DNA of 53,592 nt. Source: Shewanella surugensis. GTDB taxonomy: Bacteria; Pseudomonadota; Gammaproteobacteria; Enterobacterales; Shewanellaceae. The DNA is taken from contig NZ_JAKIKS010000028.1 in the NCBI RefSeq assembly GCF_023284005.1, positions 1 through 53,592 of the forward strand, given 5' to 3'. This document shows, one piece after another, positions 20,506-28,581 of this stretch. The notes below the pieces were generated by a model. It saw nothing but the letters and a program-made list of their open reading frames with translations. It did not search any database and was not told where the DNA came from. The translations under genes and the position numbers were made by a program. The stretch's first letter is position 1; each line of letters opens with the position of its first letter.

Positions 20506-21255
20506 ATGAAAAAGGAAGTATTACGTATTCAAGGGATCCAAAAAAGCTTTGACTCACAAGCGAAAGCGACGCAGGTCTTAAAAGGAATAAACTTTAACGT
20601 ACATGAGGGAGAATATGTCGCCATTTCAGGGCCATCGGGCTGCGGAAAATCCACCTTATTGAATATATTAGGCTTATTGGATACCCCTGATACTGGAGAA
20701 TACCATATCGATGGGTCACTGGTATCGGGTATGAATGGCGATCAGCGCGCCGAGATCCGCAGCCGTCGTATTGGTTTTGTGTTTCAGGCTTTTAATTTAC
20801 TCGATGATGAAACCGTTGTTGATAATGTTGCCCTGCCGCTGAAATATCGCGGCGATAACAAATTGCAGCGACAAGCGCGAGCAAACGAATGTCTGGAGAT
20901 GGTCGGCTTAGCCGATAAAGCGGGCTTGTTCCCTAATCAGCTATCCGGTGGCCAGCAGCAGCGAGTGTCAATTGCACGGGCCTTGGCGGCGGATTCTGGC
21001 ATTATGCTGGTCGATGAGCCGACGGGTAACCTCGATTCTAAAAACGGTGATGCTGTGATGGCGTTACTCGATAAGCTCAATAAGCAAGGCACCACCATCA
21101 TTCTCGTGACCCACGATCCTCGCTATGCGCAAATGGCGCATAGGCAAATTCAGCTGCTCGATGGCAAGGTGTTATCTGATGTGAAAAAAGGGGATGCTTC
21201 TGTTGAAAATGTTTTTAAAGGCGCTGTAGAAAAGAGTGAAGAGGAGCATGCCTGA
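20506..21255 (+). CDS. ABC transporter ATP-binding protein, MacB/LolD-type
   Basis: A 249-aa cytoplasmic ATPase that powers the adjacent permease. Walker A is GPSGCGKSTLLN, the Q loop is FVFQAFNLL, the ABC signature is LSGGQQQRVSIARALA, Walker B is IMLVDEPTGNLDS, and the switch histidine lies in ILVTHDPRYA. The ATG at 20506 has AGGAG seven bases upstream. An in-frame ATG at 20479 would add nine lysine-rich residues with no site. Its stop overlaps the permease start by one base (TGATG), indicating translational coupling. Confidence 0.93.
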   Translation: MKKEVLRIQGIQKSFDSQAKATQVLKGINFNVHEGEYVAISGPSGCGKSTLLNILGLLDTPDTGEYHIDGSLVSGMNGDQRAEIRSRRIGFVFQAFNLLDDETVVDNVALPLKYRGDNKLQRQARANECLEMVGLADKAGLFPNQLSGGQQQRVSIARALAADSGIMLVDEPTGNLDSKNGDAVMALLDKLNKQGTTIILVTHDPRYAQMAHRQIQLLDGKVLSDVKKGDASVENVFKGAVEKSEEEHA

Positions 21256-23651
21256 TGTTCAATTCGACCTTAGTGCGTAATCTATTAAAGGCCAAACAAT
21301 ATTACGCGACAGTGGTATTGAGTCTAACCTTGACGCTCACCATAGTGTTTGTGGTGTTCAGTATTGTCGATACCGTATTGCTTAAAGCCTTGCCCTATGG
21401 GGATAGTAAAAATCTATATGTTTATCAAGGTTATATGCTATTTAACGGTCAGCATGAGTCAGGCACCAACAGTAAAAACTTACTCGATGTCAAAGAAACA
21501 AGTCAAGGTATCGCTGATATTGGTATGTACTTTTCATGGTCGGATTATAAGCTACTTGAATTGCCATCCCGCCCCGATGTGCCGGTATTTTTTGGCAGCA
21601 GTAATTTATTTGAAGTACTCAAGGTTAAACCTGTTTTAGGACGTTTCTTTGATGAGCGTGAACAGCTTGGCAATAAGCAGCCTTCTGCCATACTCAGTTT
21701 CGGGGCGTGGCAGCAGCATTTTGCTGGTGATGACAATATTATCGGCAAATCAATTCAGCTGAATGAACGTCGTTTTACGGTGATTGGTGTGACGTCTGAT
21801 CATTGGAGCTTACCGGATGACGATGAGGTGTCAGAAGGTATTTGGTTACCATTGGATATGGATGAACAATTCAACCCTATTGAAACGGGGAGTATAACTT
21901 CTAATGTTCGAGGAGTGATGCGTTTGGCTGATGGACAAAATCTTAAATTTGTTACAGAAGCATTAATTGAGAAAATGCAGGCTGCCGCGGTAATCAATAT
22001 GCCACGAGCGGCGAAAATGTATGAACTGAATGCACAAGTTGAACCCTTTATTCAGGCCTTACGGGGCGATAGTGTGCGCTTAGTGTGGATGTTAATCACT
22101 GGCGCATCCTTGTTAACCTTAATGGCCCTGATTAATTTGGGTAATGTGCAAGTCGCGCGCGGTATGAGCCGAGTGAAATATTTGGCCGTCAGTTATGCCT
22201 TTGGGGCCAAGCGTAAACAGCTATTTAAAGAAAGTTTAAAACATAATTTTATCTTGCTCAGTGTCCCGGTGTTATTGGCGTTATTTTTTACCATTTTAAG
22301 CTTTGAGTTAGTCCAAAGTATCGGCAGTAATGTACTGCCTAGACTCGGCAGTTTAAGCATGAGTCTCAATATTGTGTTGTTTGCTGTTTTGATGTGTGCT
22401 GGTATTGCCTTGTTGTTTAGTTGGATTGAACTGAGTCTCGTCAATGAAGCCAGTTTGTTATCCAGTTTACAAAGCAGTGGTAAAGGCACGGGCAAGCAAT
22501 TGAGCCGTGGTGTGAGCCATAGCTTAATCGGCCTGCAGTTGCTATTTTCAGTGTTAACTTTGGTGGCCACTAGCCAAGTACTAATGGGCACGTTAACGGA
22601 AACACTCAGACCGACACATATCAATACGCATAATTTATGGTCACTGGAGGTTAATTACGCCCTGATTGACAATAAAGAGGAGCGTAAAAATCTGCAAAGG
22701 GCGATTAGTCAACATTTTATGGCTCAAGAAAATGTTAAAGCGGTGAGTCGCGCTAGTGATACTCGTGTTCCTTTTATTATGAATCACCAGCCATTATTTA
22801 ATGAAAAAGACTTTAAAATTAGTAATGTTAGAGCGGCTTTTATTGATGATAAGCAATTAAGTTTATTTGATATGCAGTTGCAAGGCCTTGCTTTTACTCA
22901 AGATGATATGCTGTCTAATTTTCCGCCTGTGATTATTAGTCAACGATTGGCCGATCAATTCAGTGGCAGTCCAATAGGGAAAAAAGTAAAGTTATACGCG
23001 ATAGATAATTTTATGACCATTGTGGGGATTGTGAGTAATACCGATTATCCGGGGCAGTCGAGATATGAGGTGGCTGAAATTTTTATTCCCAGTGTATTTA
23101 AGGGGGGTCGAACTGACGTATTGTTAATGCAAGTGAGTGATGAGCATGAAGGTTTTAGCTTAAGTGATGTCTATAATCAATTGACCCAAATTGACCCTAG
23201 GCTCGATATTGCGCGTTTATCAAGTATCGAAGATGACTTTAATGAGATCAGTCAAGATCAGCGCTTTGGGGCGATATTAGCGGGTGGACTGTCTTTTATT
23301 TCCTTACTCATGGTAATAGCAGGCATCGCAGGTATGGTCAGTTACATGGTGAATATGCGCCGTTATGATTTAGGGGTGCGCTTAGCCATGGGTGCGAATA
23401 ATAAACGCTTACTGCGCAGTCAATTATGGCAGTTAGCTCAACCTCTAATGGTAAGTTTCTTATTTGCCTTTGCACTCGCTTATTTTGCTTTGGGTTATAG
23501 TCGTACTATCCCTCAGTGGCATTTTGCCATCTATTGGACTGAGATGTTTTTGGGATTAGTGCTATTAAGTGTTTTCGTCGCACTCGCTTGCTTTATGCCC
23601 ATCGCCAAAGTCTTACGCACCGATCCGATTAAAGCCCTCAGAAATGAATAA
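21255..23651 (+). CDS. Eight-helix FtsX/MacB-type ABC permease
   Basis: A 798-aa inner-membrane permease. It is almost twice the length of LolC/E or FtsX and carries a duplicated core. Membrane segments are near residues 16-40, a group of three at ~275-390, one near 425, and three at ~675-790 (FGAILAGGLSFISLLMVIAGI; LMVSFLFAFALAYFALGY; MFLGLVLLSVFVALACF). Two large periplasmic MacB-like domains lie at about 45-270 and 450-660. This duplicated arrangement resembles the ADOP-type permeases, in which one chain replaces a dimer. It ends in KVLRTDPIKALRNE, the typical FtsX-family tail. Confidence 0.88.
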   Translation: MFNSTLVRNLLKAKQYYATVVLSLTLTLTIVFVVFSIVDTVLLKALPYGDSKNLYVYQGYMLFNGQHESGTNSKNLLDVKETSQGIADIGMYFSWSDYKLLELPSRPDVPVFFGSSNLFEVLKVKPVLGRFFDEREQLGNKQPSAILSFGAWQQHFAGDDNIIGKSIQLNERRFTVIGVTSDHWSLPDDDEVSEGIWLPLDMDEQFNPIETGSITSNVRGVMRLADGQNLKFVTEALIEKMQAAAVINMPRAAKMYELNAQVEPFIQALRGDSVRLVWMLITGASLLTLMALINLGNVQVARGMSRVKYLAVSYAFGAKRKQLFKESLKHNFILLSVPVLLALFFTILSFELVQSIGSNVLPRLGSLSMSLNIVLFAVLMCAGIALLFSWIELSLVNEASLLSSLQSSGKGTGKQLSRGVSHSLIGLQLLFSVLTLVATSQVLMGTLTETLRPTHINTHNLWSLEVNYALIDNKEERKNLQRAISQHFMAQENVKAVSRASDTRVPFIMNHQPLFNEKDFKISNVRAAFIDDKQLSLFDMQLQGLAFTQDDMLSNFPPVIISQRLADQFSGSPIGKKVKLYAIDNFMTIVGIVSNTDYPGQSRYEVAEIFIPSVFKGGRTDVLLMQVSDEHEGFSLSDVYNQLTQIDPRLDIARLSSIEDDFNEISQDQRFGAILAGGLSFISLLMVIAGIAGMVSYMVNMRRYDLGVRLAMGANNKRLLRSQLWQLAQPLMVSFLFAFALAYFALGYSRTIPQWHFAIYWTEMFLGLVLLSVFVALACFMPIAKVLRTDPIKALRNE

Positions 23652-23896
23652 AGAGTCATGAGTAAAGCGTGAAATGAATCTCACTGGGTAAATAACATAA
23701 AAGTGCACCAGAGCTGATGATCCAAGTCACTGCTTCTAAAAAAGGCGGTTATCTTTTGCGGTGACGCCACTGCCAGTTGTTTTTCTAGGAAGTTGTGAAT
23801 GCATTTTGCCATTGAATACCGCTGATTATTTTACGGGTTATATTGTTTTAATATAAATAATTTAATCAGTTGGTTACGGTTGACTTTCAATGCTCG

Positions 23897-24325
23897 CTAG
23901 ATTATATAAACGATCTCAGCTAGTGGGGTTTGCTCTTTAGGGTCAGTGATTATATAGCAATCTGCTGCTGAATTGTTAACATCAGCATCGAGTTTATCAT
24001 GTCGGAAATTTATGTCATTAGCTCCAGCTAATCTCTTTAGTGTATCAAAAGCAGTTTTAACTTCTGTAGCTGAAAAAGAAAAGGATTGGTTTCGGCTTTT
24101 TTCTATATCATTTTCATATGGCTTAAGCTCGTTACTCATTGTTATTAATGTGTTCAAAGCTGCTTTTGCTTCTGCTTTGTCTGTACCGCAGAACCAATCT
24201 TTTATGCTGTCCCATGTTTTTTCAAGGCAACCATAGCCTGCACCATTGTGTAAATTTTGGATCTCTGCTTGGCTAATTTCGCTGGTGTTTGAAAAATAAC
24301 CTGGATTTAATGCTATTCCTGTCAT
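23897..24325 (-). CDS. Stand-alone SPI-2-effector-type N-terminal domain protein (1 of 3)
   Basis: A 142-aa protein whose whole length resembles the N-terminal translocation domain of Salmonella SPI-2 effectors (SseJ, SifA, SspH2). It has the start MTGIALNPGYFS with an IS-x-A-E motif, then TWDSIKDWFCGTDKAEAKAAL, which matches the W-E-K-I/M-x-x-F-F motif and its following S/T-T-x-x-E-A (about residues 36-55). Then come AFDTLKRLAG (~90-99) and a short C-terminal beta segment. No effector domain follows, since the gene stops where the effector domain would start. The ribosome site is weak. It lies minus-strand between two + strand genes, in AT-rich DNA, with two paralogues at 26112 and 30162. 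Whether it is secreted is inferred from the domain only. Confidence 0.75.
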   Translation of the reverse strand: MTGIALNPGYFSNTSEISQAEIQNLHNGAGYGCLEKTWDSIKDWFCGTDKAEAKAALNTLITMSNELKPYENDIEKSRNQSFSFSATEVKTAFDTLKRLAGANDINFRHDKLDADVNNSAADCYIITDPKEQTPLAEIVYII

Positions 24326-24652
24326 GAATTATTTCTTCTTAATGTACGGTATGGAGATGTTGTTAACATATTATGAGAATATATTTAGTCAGGGGATATC
24401 AAAAAAACTTATAATTATCAAAAATATTAATCGATTAAGTTGTTTTTGGATTAATGTCTAGCGTGAAGTTCTATTTTCATTTTCAGCTTTCATTAAAACG
24501 CCATCATCTTTTATTACTAAGATTAGGTGAAAAGTGAGCGGTTAAAAATAGGATAATTTTTCAATCTCGTAGCGGTTAGGTTACCATAACCCTCTAATCG
24601 AAAATTTGAATTCGTCATTCGCTTTAATCAAAAAATAACAAGGACTTCTTTC
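24326..24652. other. AT-rich divergent promoter region between effector-like gene and glmU
   Basis: About 330 bases that must hold promoters for the minus-strand effector-like gene and for glmU. The only recognisable element is the motif pair at 24394-24447, which is shared with the region upstream of 26534. Confidence 0.5.
24394..24447 (-). promoter_or_regulatory. Conserved upstream element of effector-like genes, copy 1
   Basis: GGATATCAAAAAAA (from 24394) and ATTAAGTTGTTTT (from 24434) lie 69-122 bp upstream of the 24325 start. The same two blocks, in the same order and 38 rather than 40 bp apart, occur upstream of the paralogue starting at 26534. Around the second block, ATATTAA-TCGA-TTAAGTT (24424-24441) is an imperfect 7-4-7 palindrome. 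Confidence 0.55.
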
Positions 24653-26017
24653 ATGTCATTAAATGTTGTCATTCTTGCCGCAGGCAAGGGCACTCGTATG
24701 CGCTCTGACTTACCTAAGGTGTTACACCCGATAGCTCATAAGAGTATGGTTCAGCATGTTATTGATACTGCCAATTCACTGAGCAGTGATGCGATTCAAT
24801 TAGTGTATGGTTATGGCGCAGAACAATTACAACAGGCATTAGCTGAGCAGCCGCTCAATTGGGTATTGCAAGCTGAGCAGCTCGGAACAGGACATGCGGT
24901 CGCCCAAGCCAATAATCATATCGATGATAGTGATACGGTGTTGATTTTATATGGTGATGTGCCGCTTATTCAAGAGTCGACGCTAACGGCATTATTAAAA
25001 GCCAAGTCAGAGAGTGGCTTAGCCATTTTAACGGTTAATTTACCTAATCCCACAGGTTATGGCCGTATCGTGCGAGAAGGTGGCAAAGTGGTGGGCATTA
25101 TTGAGCAAAAAGATGCAAATGCCGAGCAATTACTGATCCAAGAGGTGAATACAGGCATTATGGCGGTGCCGGGCAAGCAGTTGAAACACTGGCTGAGTCT
25201 ATTATCCAGTGATAATGCCCAAGGCGAATACTACTTAACAGACATCATTGCCATGGCCAGTCGTGATGGTGTCGATATTGCCACTGCGCAGCCACAATCT
25301 GCTGTTGAGGTCGAAGGGGCTAATAACAGGGTGCAATTGGCCCAGCTTGAACGGGCTTATCAAGTGAGAGAAGCCGAAAAATTGATGCTTGCAGGGGCCA
25401 ATTTACGCGATCCGAGTCGTATTGATATTCGTGGTGATGTCACAGTGGGTATGGATGTGATGATTGATGTGAATGTCATTTTTGAGGGACAAGTCACTAT
25501 TGGCAACAATGTCACTATTGGCGCAGGTGCGATTTTAATCGATTGTGACATTAATGATAATGCGATCGTTAAGCCTTATTCTATTATTGAAAATGCCAAG
25601 TTAGGCAATAAAGCCAGTGCGGGCCCTTTTGCTCGTTTACGTCCTGGTAGCGAACTGAAAACTGGTGCGCATATCGGTAACTTTGTTGAAATGAAAAAAG
25701 CAGTCCTTGGTGAAGGGTCAAAAGCGGGGCATTTGGCTTATATTGGTGATGCTAAGATCGGCGCTGGAGTGAACATAGGTGCAGGCACCATTACCTGTAA
25801 CTATGATGGCGCGAATAAACATTTAACCGTTATCGAAGATGGGGTGTTTGTCGGCAGTGATACTCAATTGGTCGCACCGGTGACCATTGGTAAAAATGCC
25901 ACCTTAGGCGCAGGCTCGACTATCACCAAAGATGTCGCCGAGAATGAGTTAGTGATCACTCGGGTGAAGCAGCGTCATATAAGCGGTTGGGAACGTCCGG
26001 TAAAGCACGCTAAATAA
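24653..26017 (+). CDS. glmU: Bifunctional GlcNAc-1-P uridyltransferase / GlcN-1-P acetyltransferase GlmU
   Basis: A 454-aa cytoplasmic enzyme that makes UDP-GlcNAc for peptidoglycan and LPS in two steps. The N-terminal uridyltransferase domain has [20 protein letters not shown] and GTGHAV. The C-terminal acetyltransferase is a left-handed beta helix of hexapeptide repeats from about residue 250, including [38 protein letters not shown] and [10 protein letters not shown]. Length is normal. AAGGA lies ten bases before the ATG. Its pathway partner glmS is 5.7 kb downstream, with effector-like genes in between, so the pair looks split by an insertion. Confidence 0.97.
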   Translation: MSLNVVILAAGKGTRMRSDLPKVLHPIAHKSMVQHVIDTANSLSSDAIQLVYGYGAEQLQQALAEQPLNWVLQAEQLGTGHAVAQANNHIDDSDTVLILYGDVPLIQESTLTALLKAKSESGLAILTVNLPNPTGYGRIVREGGKVVGIIEQKDANAEQLLIQEVNTGIMAVPGKQLKHWLSLLSSDNAQGEYYLTDIIAMASRDGVDIATAQPQSAVEVEGANNRVQLAQLERAYQVREAEKLMLAGANLRDPSRIDIRGDVTVGMDVMIDVNVIFEGQVTIGNNVTIGAGAILIDCDINDNAIVKPYSIIENAKLGNKASAGPFARLRPGSELKTGAHIGNFVEMKKAVLGEGSKAGHLAYIGDAKIGAGVNIGAGTITCNYDGANKHLTVIEDGVFVGSDTQLVAPVTIGKNATLGAGSTITKDVAENELVITRVKQRHISGWERPVKHAK

Positions 26018-26066
26018 CCTAATTTCAGCTGAAGTGATCTGGTTTTTACTTTATTGCTGAGTTAGG

Positions 26067-26096
26067 CATAAGTGAGTTTTAATCAACTCACTTATG
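26067..26096. terminator. Hairpin between convergent glmU and effector-like gene
   Basis: A perfect 12-bp stem, CATAAGTGAGTT (26067-26078) and AACTCACTTATG (26085-26096), with a six-base loop and a short TTT after it. Its position between converging genes suggests a bidirectional terminator. Confidence 0.7.
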
Positions 26097-26111
26097 TTTG
26101 CCTTATGAGTA

Positions 26112-26534
26112 CTAAGCTTGCTCAGGTGCTAGGAATGTTAAACAAAATGCCCTGTCACCAGCTTCAATGACGTATTGATTAGTTTGAGTATCACTATCAT
26201 GATCGAGTGTAAAGCGCTCGCCATAACCTCCAGCGAGTAATTTAAGTGCATCGAAAGCATGTTTAACATCTTGTGTTGAGGTAGAGTAGTTTTTTTCTTC
26301 TACTAACGGGGAATAATATTGATGATATTCTGTACTCGCTTGAACTAAAGTGAGCAGCGCAGCTTCGGCTTTCGCTTTGTCTGTATCACAGAACCAGTTC
26401 TTGGTGGTTTCCCAAGCGTTATCAAAGCTCGCATAGCGCTCTGTTTTAAATAGTTTATCGACTTCTGCCTGACTCATCCCTGTGGTTATTCTTTGTCCTG
26501 AAAATTGACCTGAAGTTAATGCCATTCCAGTCAT
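26112..26534 (-). CDS. Stand-alone SPI-2-effector-type N-terminal domain protein (2 of 3)
   Basis: A 140-aa paralogue of the genes at 23897 and 30162. The start MTGMALTSGQFSG is followed by a helix with MSQAEVDKL. The core AWETTKNWFCDTDKAKAEAAL (about residues 40-60) is the W-E-K-I/M-x-x-F-F-like motif, then HAFDALKLLAGG and a final beta segment QYVIEAGDRAFCLTFL. In Salmonella effectors this ~140-residue region directs translocation and later membrane or late-endosome targeting, and it is followed by a catalytic domain. Here it stands alone. The ATG has a GGAGAA site. It may be a short effector, or a decoy or regulator of a secretion system. No apparatus is in the window. Confidence 0.75.
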   Translation of the reverse strand: MTGMALTSGQFSGQRITTGMSQAEVDKLFKTERYASFDNAWETTKNWFCDTDKAKAEAALLTLVQASTEYHQYYSPLVEEKNYSTSTQDVKHAFDALKLLAGGYGERFTLDHDSDTQTNQYVIEAGDRAFCLTFLAPEQA

Positions 26535-26615
26535 AATAAATTCTCCGGTTAATATAAATTCAGCGATATTTTCGATGTTTTGACTGTGTCAATAATAGAA
26601 AGGTATAAAGTGGCT

Positions 26616-26666
26616 GGATATCAAAAAAATAATTTTTTGTCATAAAATGAACAATTAAGTTGTTTT
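26616..26666 (-). promoter_or_regulatory. Conserved upstream element of effector-like genes, copy 2
   Basis: GGATATCAAAAAAA (from 26616) and ATTAAGTTGTTTT (26654-26666), 82-132 bp upstream of the 26534 start. This is the same pair and order as copy 1 at 24394-24447. Confidence 0.55.
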
Positions 26667-27117
26667 ATATACAGATATAAGATTTCTAAACCTGCTCAAG
26701 TCGTCAGGTTGTGGATTAAAATATGGCGGCCAGCTTATAAAAACGAAGCCACTGCTATCATTTAAAGCAGTGATTATTATTGTCGGGCTGTGCGCGTATG
26801 TAGGCTCTGATTTAATAACCTTTTTACACATCATTACGTTTTCAGAGTCAGATTAAGCATATTATTGGCACTGAATATTTATTAACTGTGATGTTATTCA
26901 ATGAGTGTAAAATGTGTTGCAGCGAGTTTATTAAAAGCATCCTCCACTTATTTTTTGGGGGAGGGAAGTTGCTAAGGTGTTTGGCAACGTCATATCGATT
27001 ATCGACTTGGAACGAGATAAGTCGCACTTCTTTGGCTTTCTCTTTGTGTATCGAAGAGGTGGTCTTTTATGCAGCCGCATGTATTTTGACATAAAAAGTA
27101 TCATTTTCCATGCTAAA

Positions 27118-27135
27118 AACTTAAACGATTAAGTT
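27118..27135. promoter_or_regulatory. Perfect 7-4-7 palindrome (AACTTAA-N4-TTAAGTT)
   Basis: An 18-bp perfect inverted repeat with a 4-bp centre (ACGA), 354 bp upstream of the effector-like gene at 27489. Half-sites identical to TTAAGTT lie in both shared elements at 24435-24441 and 26655-26661. The 7-4-7 format recalls the flexible palindrome described for the SPI-2 regulator SsrB. Identity of the binding protein is inference. Confidence 0.45.
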
Positions 27136-27488
27136 AATTTTAATTAATAATTGTTTTCAATATGAGTATTGGTCATTATCAATTGCAGCGATTTATGCCG
27201 GTGAGCCCCTTTTTATAATACTCAGTTATCTTTTGATTATATTTAAATAATATTTAATTTTATGCCATTTTAAATGCTTTTTTTTGAGTTAATCGGTTAA
27301 GTGCGAGCTACCCATAAAGTCGAGGCTAAATCCATAAAGAATAGCGATTAATGTAAACAAATATTAAACTTAATTAATGTTTGTTTTTGTGAAAAAATAA
27401 TAATTTCAGTTGTTTATGGAAGTTAATCTGGGCCCATCTATGTATATTTTTCTATTTTACAAAATATCCAATATTTGGGAGGAAAATA

Positions 27489-28328
27489 ATGACAGATATT
27501 ACACTTGGTGGGGCTAGTTCAGCAGGTTTCATGAATTCAAATATCATTTCTGAAATAGAAGTGAACAATATTAAGAATAGTAATGAATCATTTATCAATA
27601 AGGTGTTTGATTTTCTGTCTGATAAGTTTCTAGGCACTCATCGGGATGAAGCCAAACAAGCCATTCGTGATCTCGTTGGGATGAATGGTAAAGAGGTGAC
27701 ATATAATGATCTTATGGATGTATTTACAAAATTAATAGACTGTACTAGTTCGTCTGATGACCAGATCTCTAATTTTGCTACAGATGTGGAGGGAAATCTT
27801 TATATCGGTAAGTTAGCGTTTGATGAACACCTTCTAGATACTGATAACAGTGAGATTTTGTTAAAACTGACATATCAGCATCTTGAGGATAATAAGGTCC
27901 GCGTTTCTTTAATGGATGGAAATAAATTATCCAATCAAACTGTTGCAGCTGAGCCTATAAGAGCAAAATCCGTTGAGGTTGAAGTCTTAACGGCACCGAC
28001 GAGTGTTAATAGCAATAAGAGCAGTGTCAGCGACATTGAAACTGATATCGAAGACAATGAGGTGACACCAGGTGGTCCTTTATCATCTTCATCTTCATCT
28101 TCATCTTCATCTTCATCTTCATCTTCAGTATTTTTACCTCAAAGCAGTTTACAACGCGTCCTTAGTCAGCAACCAGTAGAGACTGATGAGCGAGATGGTC
28201 AAATAATAGGTACACAGGTAGATATTAATTTTATTGATAATCATAGAGTTAGCGGCAGTAATTCAGTTGATGATGATGGATATGAATCAGAGGATGATGT
28301 TCCACAACAACCTGGATATAAAGGCTAA
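27489..28328 (+). CDS. Effector-like protein with divergent SPI-2-type N-terminal domain and 15-serine linker
   Basis: A 279-aa acidic protein. Residues ~1-140 are a divergent version of the domain in the three small neighbours: start MTDITLGGASSAGF, then KVFDFLSDKFLGTHRDEAKQAI (about 38-59), with F replacing W of the W-x-x-I-K-x-W/F-F core. A linker rich in S, V and E leads to a run of 15 serines (~199-213) and then VFLPQSSLQRVLSQQPVETD. That segment matches VFLANSQLQQMAQQQPVMD near residue 85 of the phosphatase-like protein at 28582. The C-terminus is acidic and has no known catalytic motif. GGGAGGAAA precedes the ATG. It may be a secreted effector or a truncated one whose catalytic end was lost. 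Confidence 0.7.
   Translation: MTDITLGGASSAGFMNSNIISEIEVNNIKNSNESFINKVFDFLSDKFLGTHRDEAKQAIRDLVGMNGKEVTYNDLMDVFTKLIDCTSSSDDQISNFATDVEGNLYIGKLAFDEHLLDTDNSEILLKLTYQHLEDNKVRVSLMDGNKLSNQTVAAEPIRAKSVEVEVLTAPTSVNSNKSSVSDIETDIEDNEVTPGGPLSSSSSSSSSSSSSSSVFLPQSSLQRVLSQQPVETDERDGQIIGTQVDINFIDNHRVSGSNSVDDDGYESEDDVPQQPGYKG
28083..28127 (+). repeat. Hexanucleotide microsatellite (TCATCT)7.5 encoding poly-serine
   Basis: Seven and a half perfect copies of TCATCT inside the effector-like gene, encoding 15 serines. Gain or loss of whole units changes serine number by two without shifting the frame. Confidence 0.95.
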
Positions 28329-28377
28329 TTTAGTCTATTTAGATAAGTCGATTCTCACTTATTTTTCATAATCGATG

Positions 28378-28400
28378 GCTGGGAGCTTCAAGCTCCTAGC
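28378..28400. other. Hairpin downstream of the poly-serine gene
   Basis: GCTGGGAGC and GCTCCTAGC pair around a TTCAA loop (one G-T pair), 50 bp after the stop at 28328, with no T tract. It could be a Rho-dependent or processing hairpin. The adjacent 28405-28430 stretch also folds imperfectly. Confidence 0.5.
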
Positions 28401-28581
28401 TGAAGTGGTCAACTAATTTTGGCCACGGACTTGGAGCCTGTTTATGGCGTTTTATTCTGCATTTGAGTGAATGGGTTTTGCTTCACATCTTATAAAAAGG
28501 CTTTGTTTATCTATATCACAAAATGGATATGTGAAAGTAAGTATATTTATAAATAACTGTATTAAAAAGGAAAGTGTTTTT

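Larger units (their letters stand above)
26535..27488. other. Long AT-rich gene-free region upstream of effector-like genes
   Basis: About 950 bases of very AT-rich DNA without a supportable gene. A 68-codon frame at 26888 is probably chance. It carries the second copy of the shared upstream element (26616-26666), a perfect 7-4-7 palindrome (27118-27135) and a near-palindrome centred on TTAATTAA around 27366-27382. It probably contains the promoter region of the + strand gene at 27489. Its length and composition resemble horizontally acquired regulatory DNA silenced by H-NS-type proteins (inference). Confidence 0.5.

Noticed and set aside
22193..22624. 143-codon minus-strand frame inside the permease gene
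   Set aside because: It is antisense to an intact, coupled permease gene with clear membrane helices, and its own start lacks a ribosome site.
26888..27094. 68-codon + strand frame in the AT-rich spacer, and a basic 49-codon minus frame over it
   Set aside because: Neither has a convincing ribosome site or recognisable sequence. Both are compatible with chance open frames.
28083..28127. Microsatellite as a phase-variation switch
   Set aside because: The unit is six bases, so slippage by whole units keeps the frame. It can change linker length but not switch the gene off.
28405..28430. Sequence resembling an insertion-sequence end (GTGGTCAACTAATTTTGGCC)
   Set aside because: No second copy, transposase remnant or target duplication could be found nearby.
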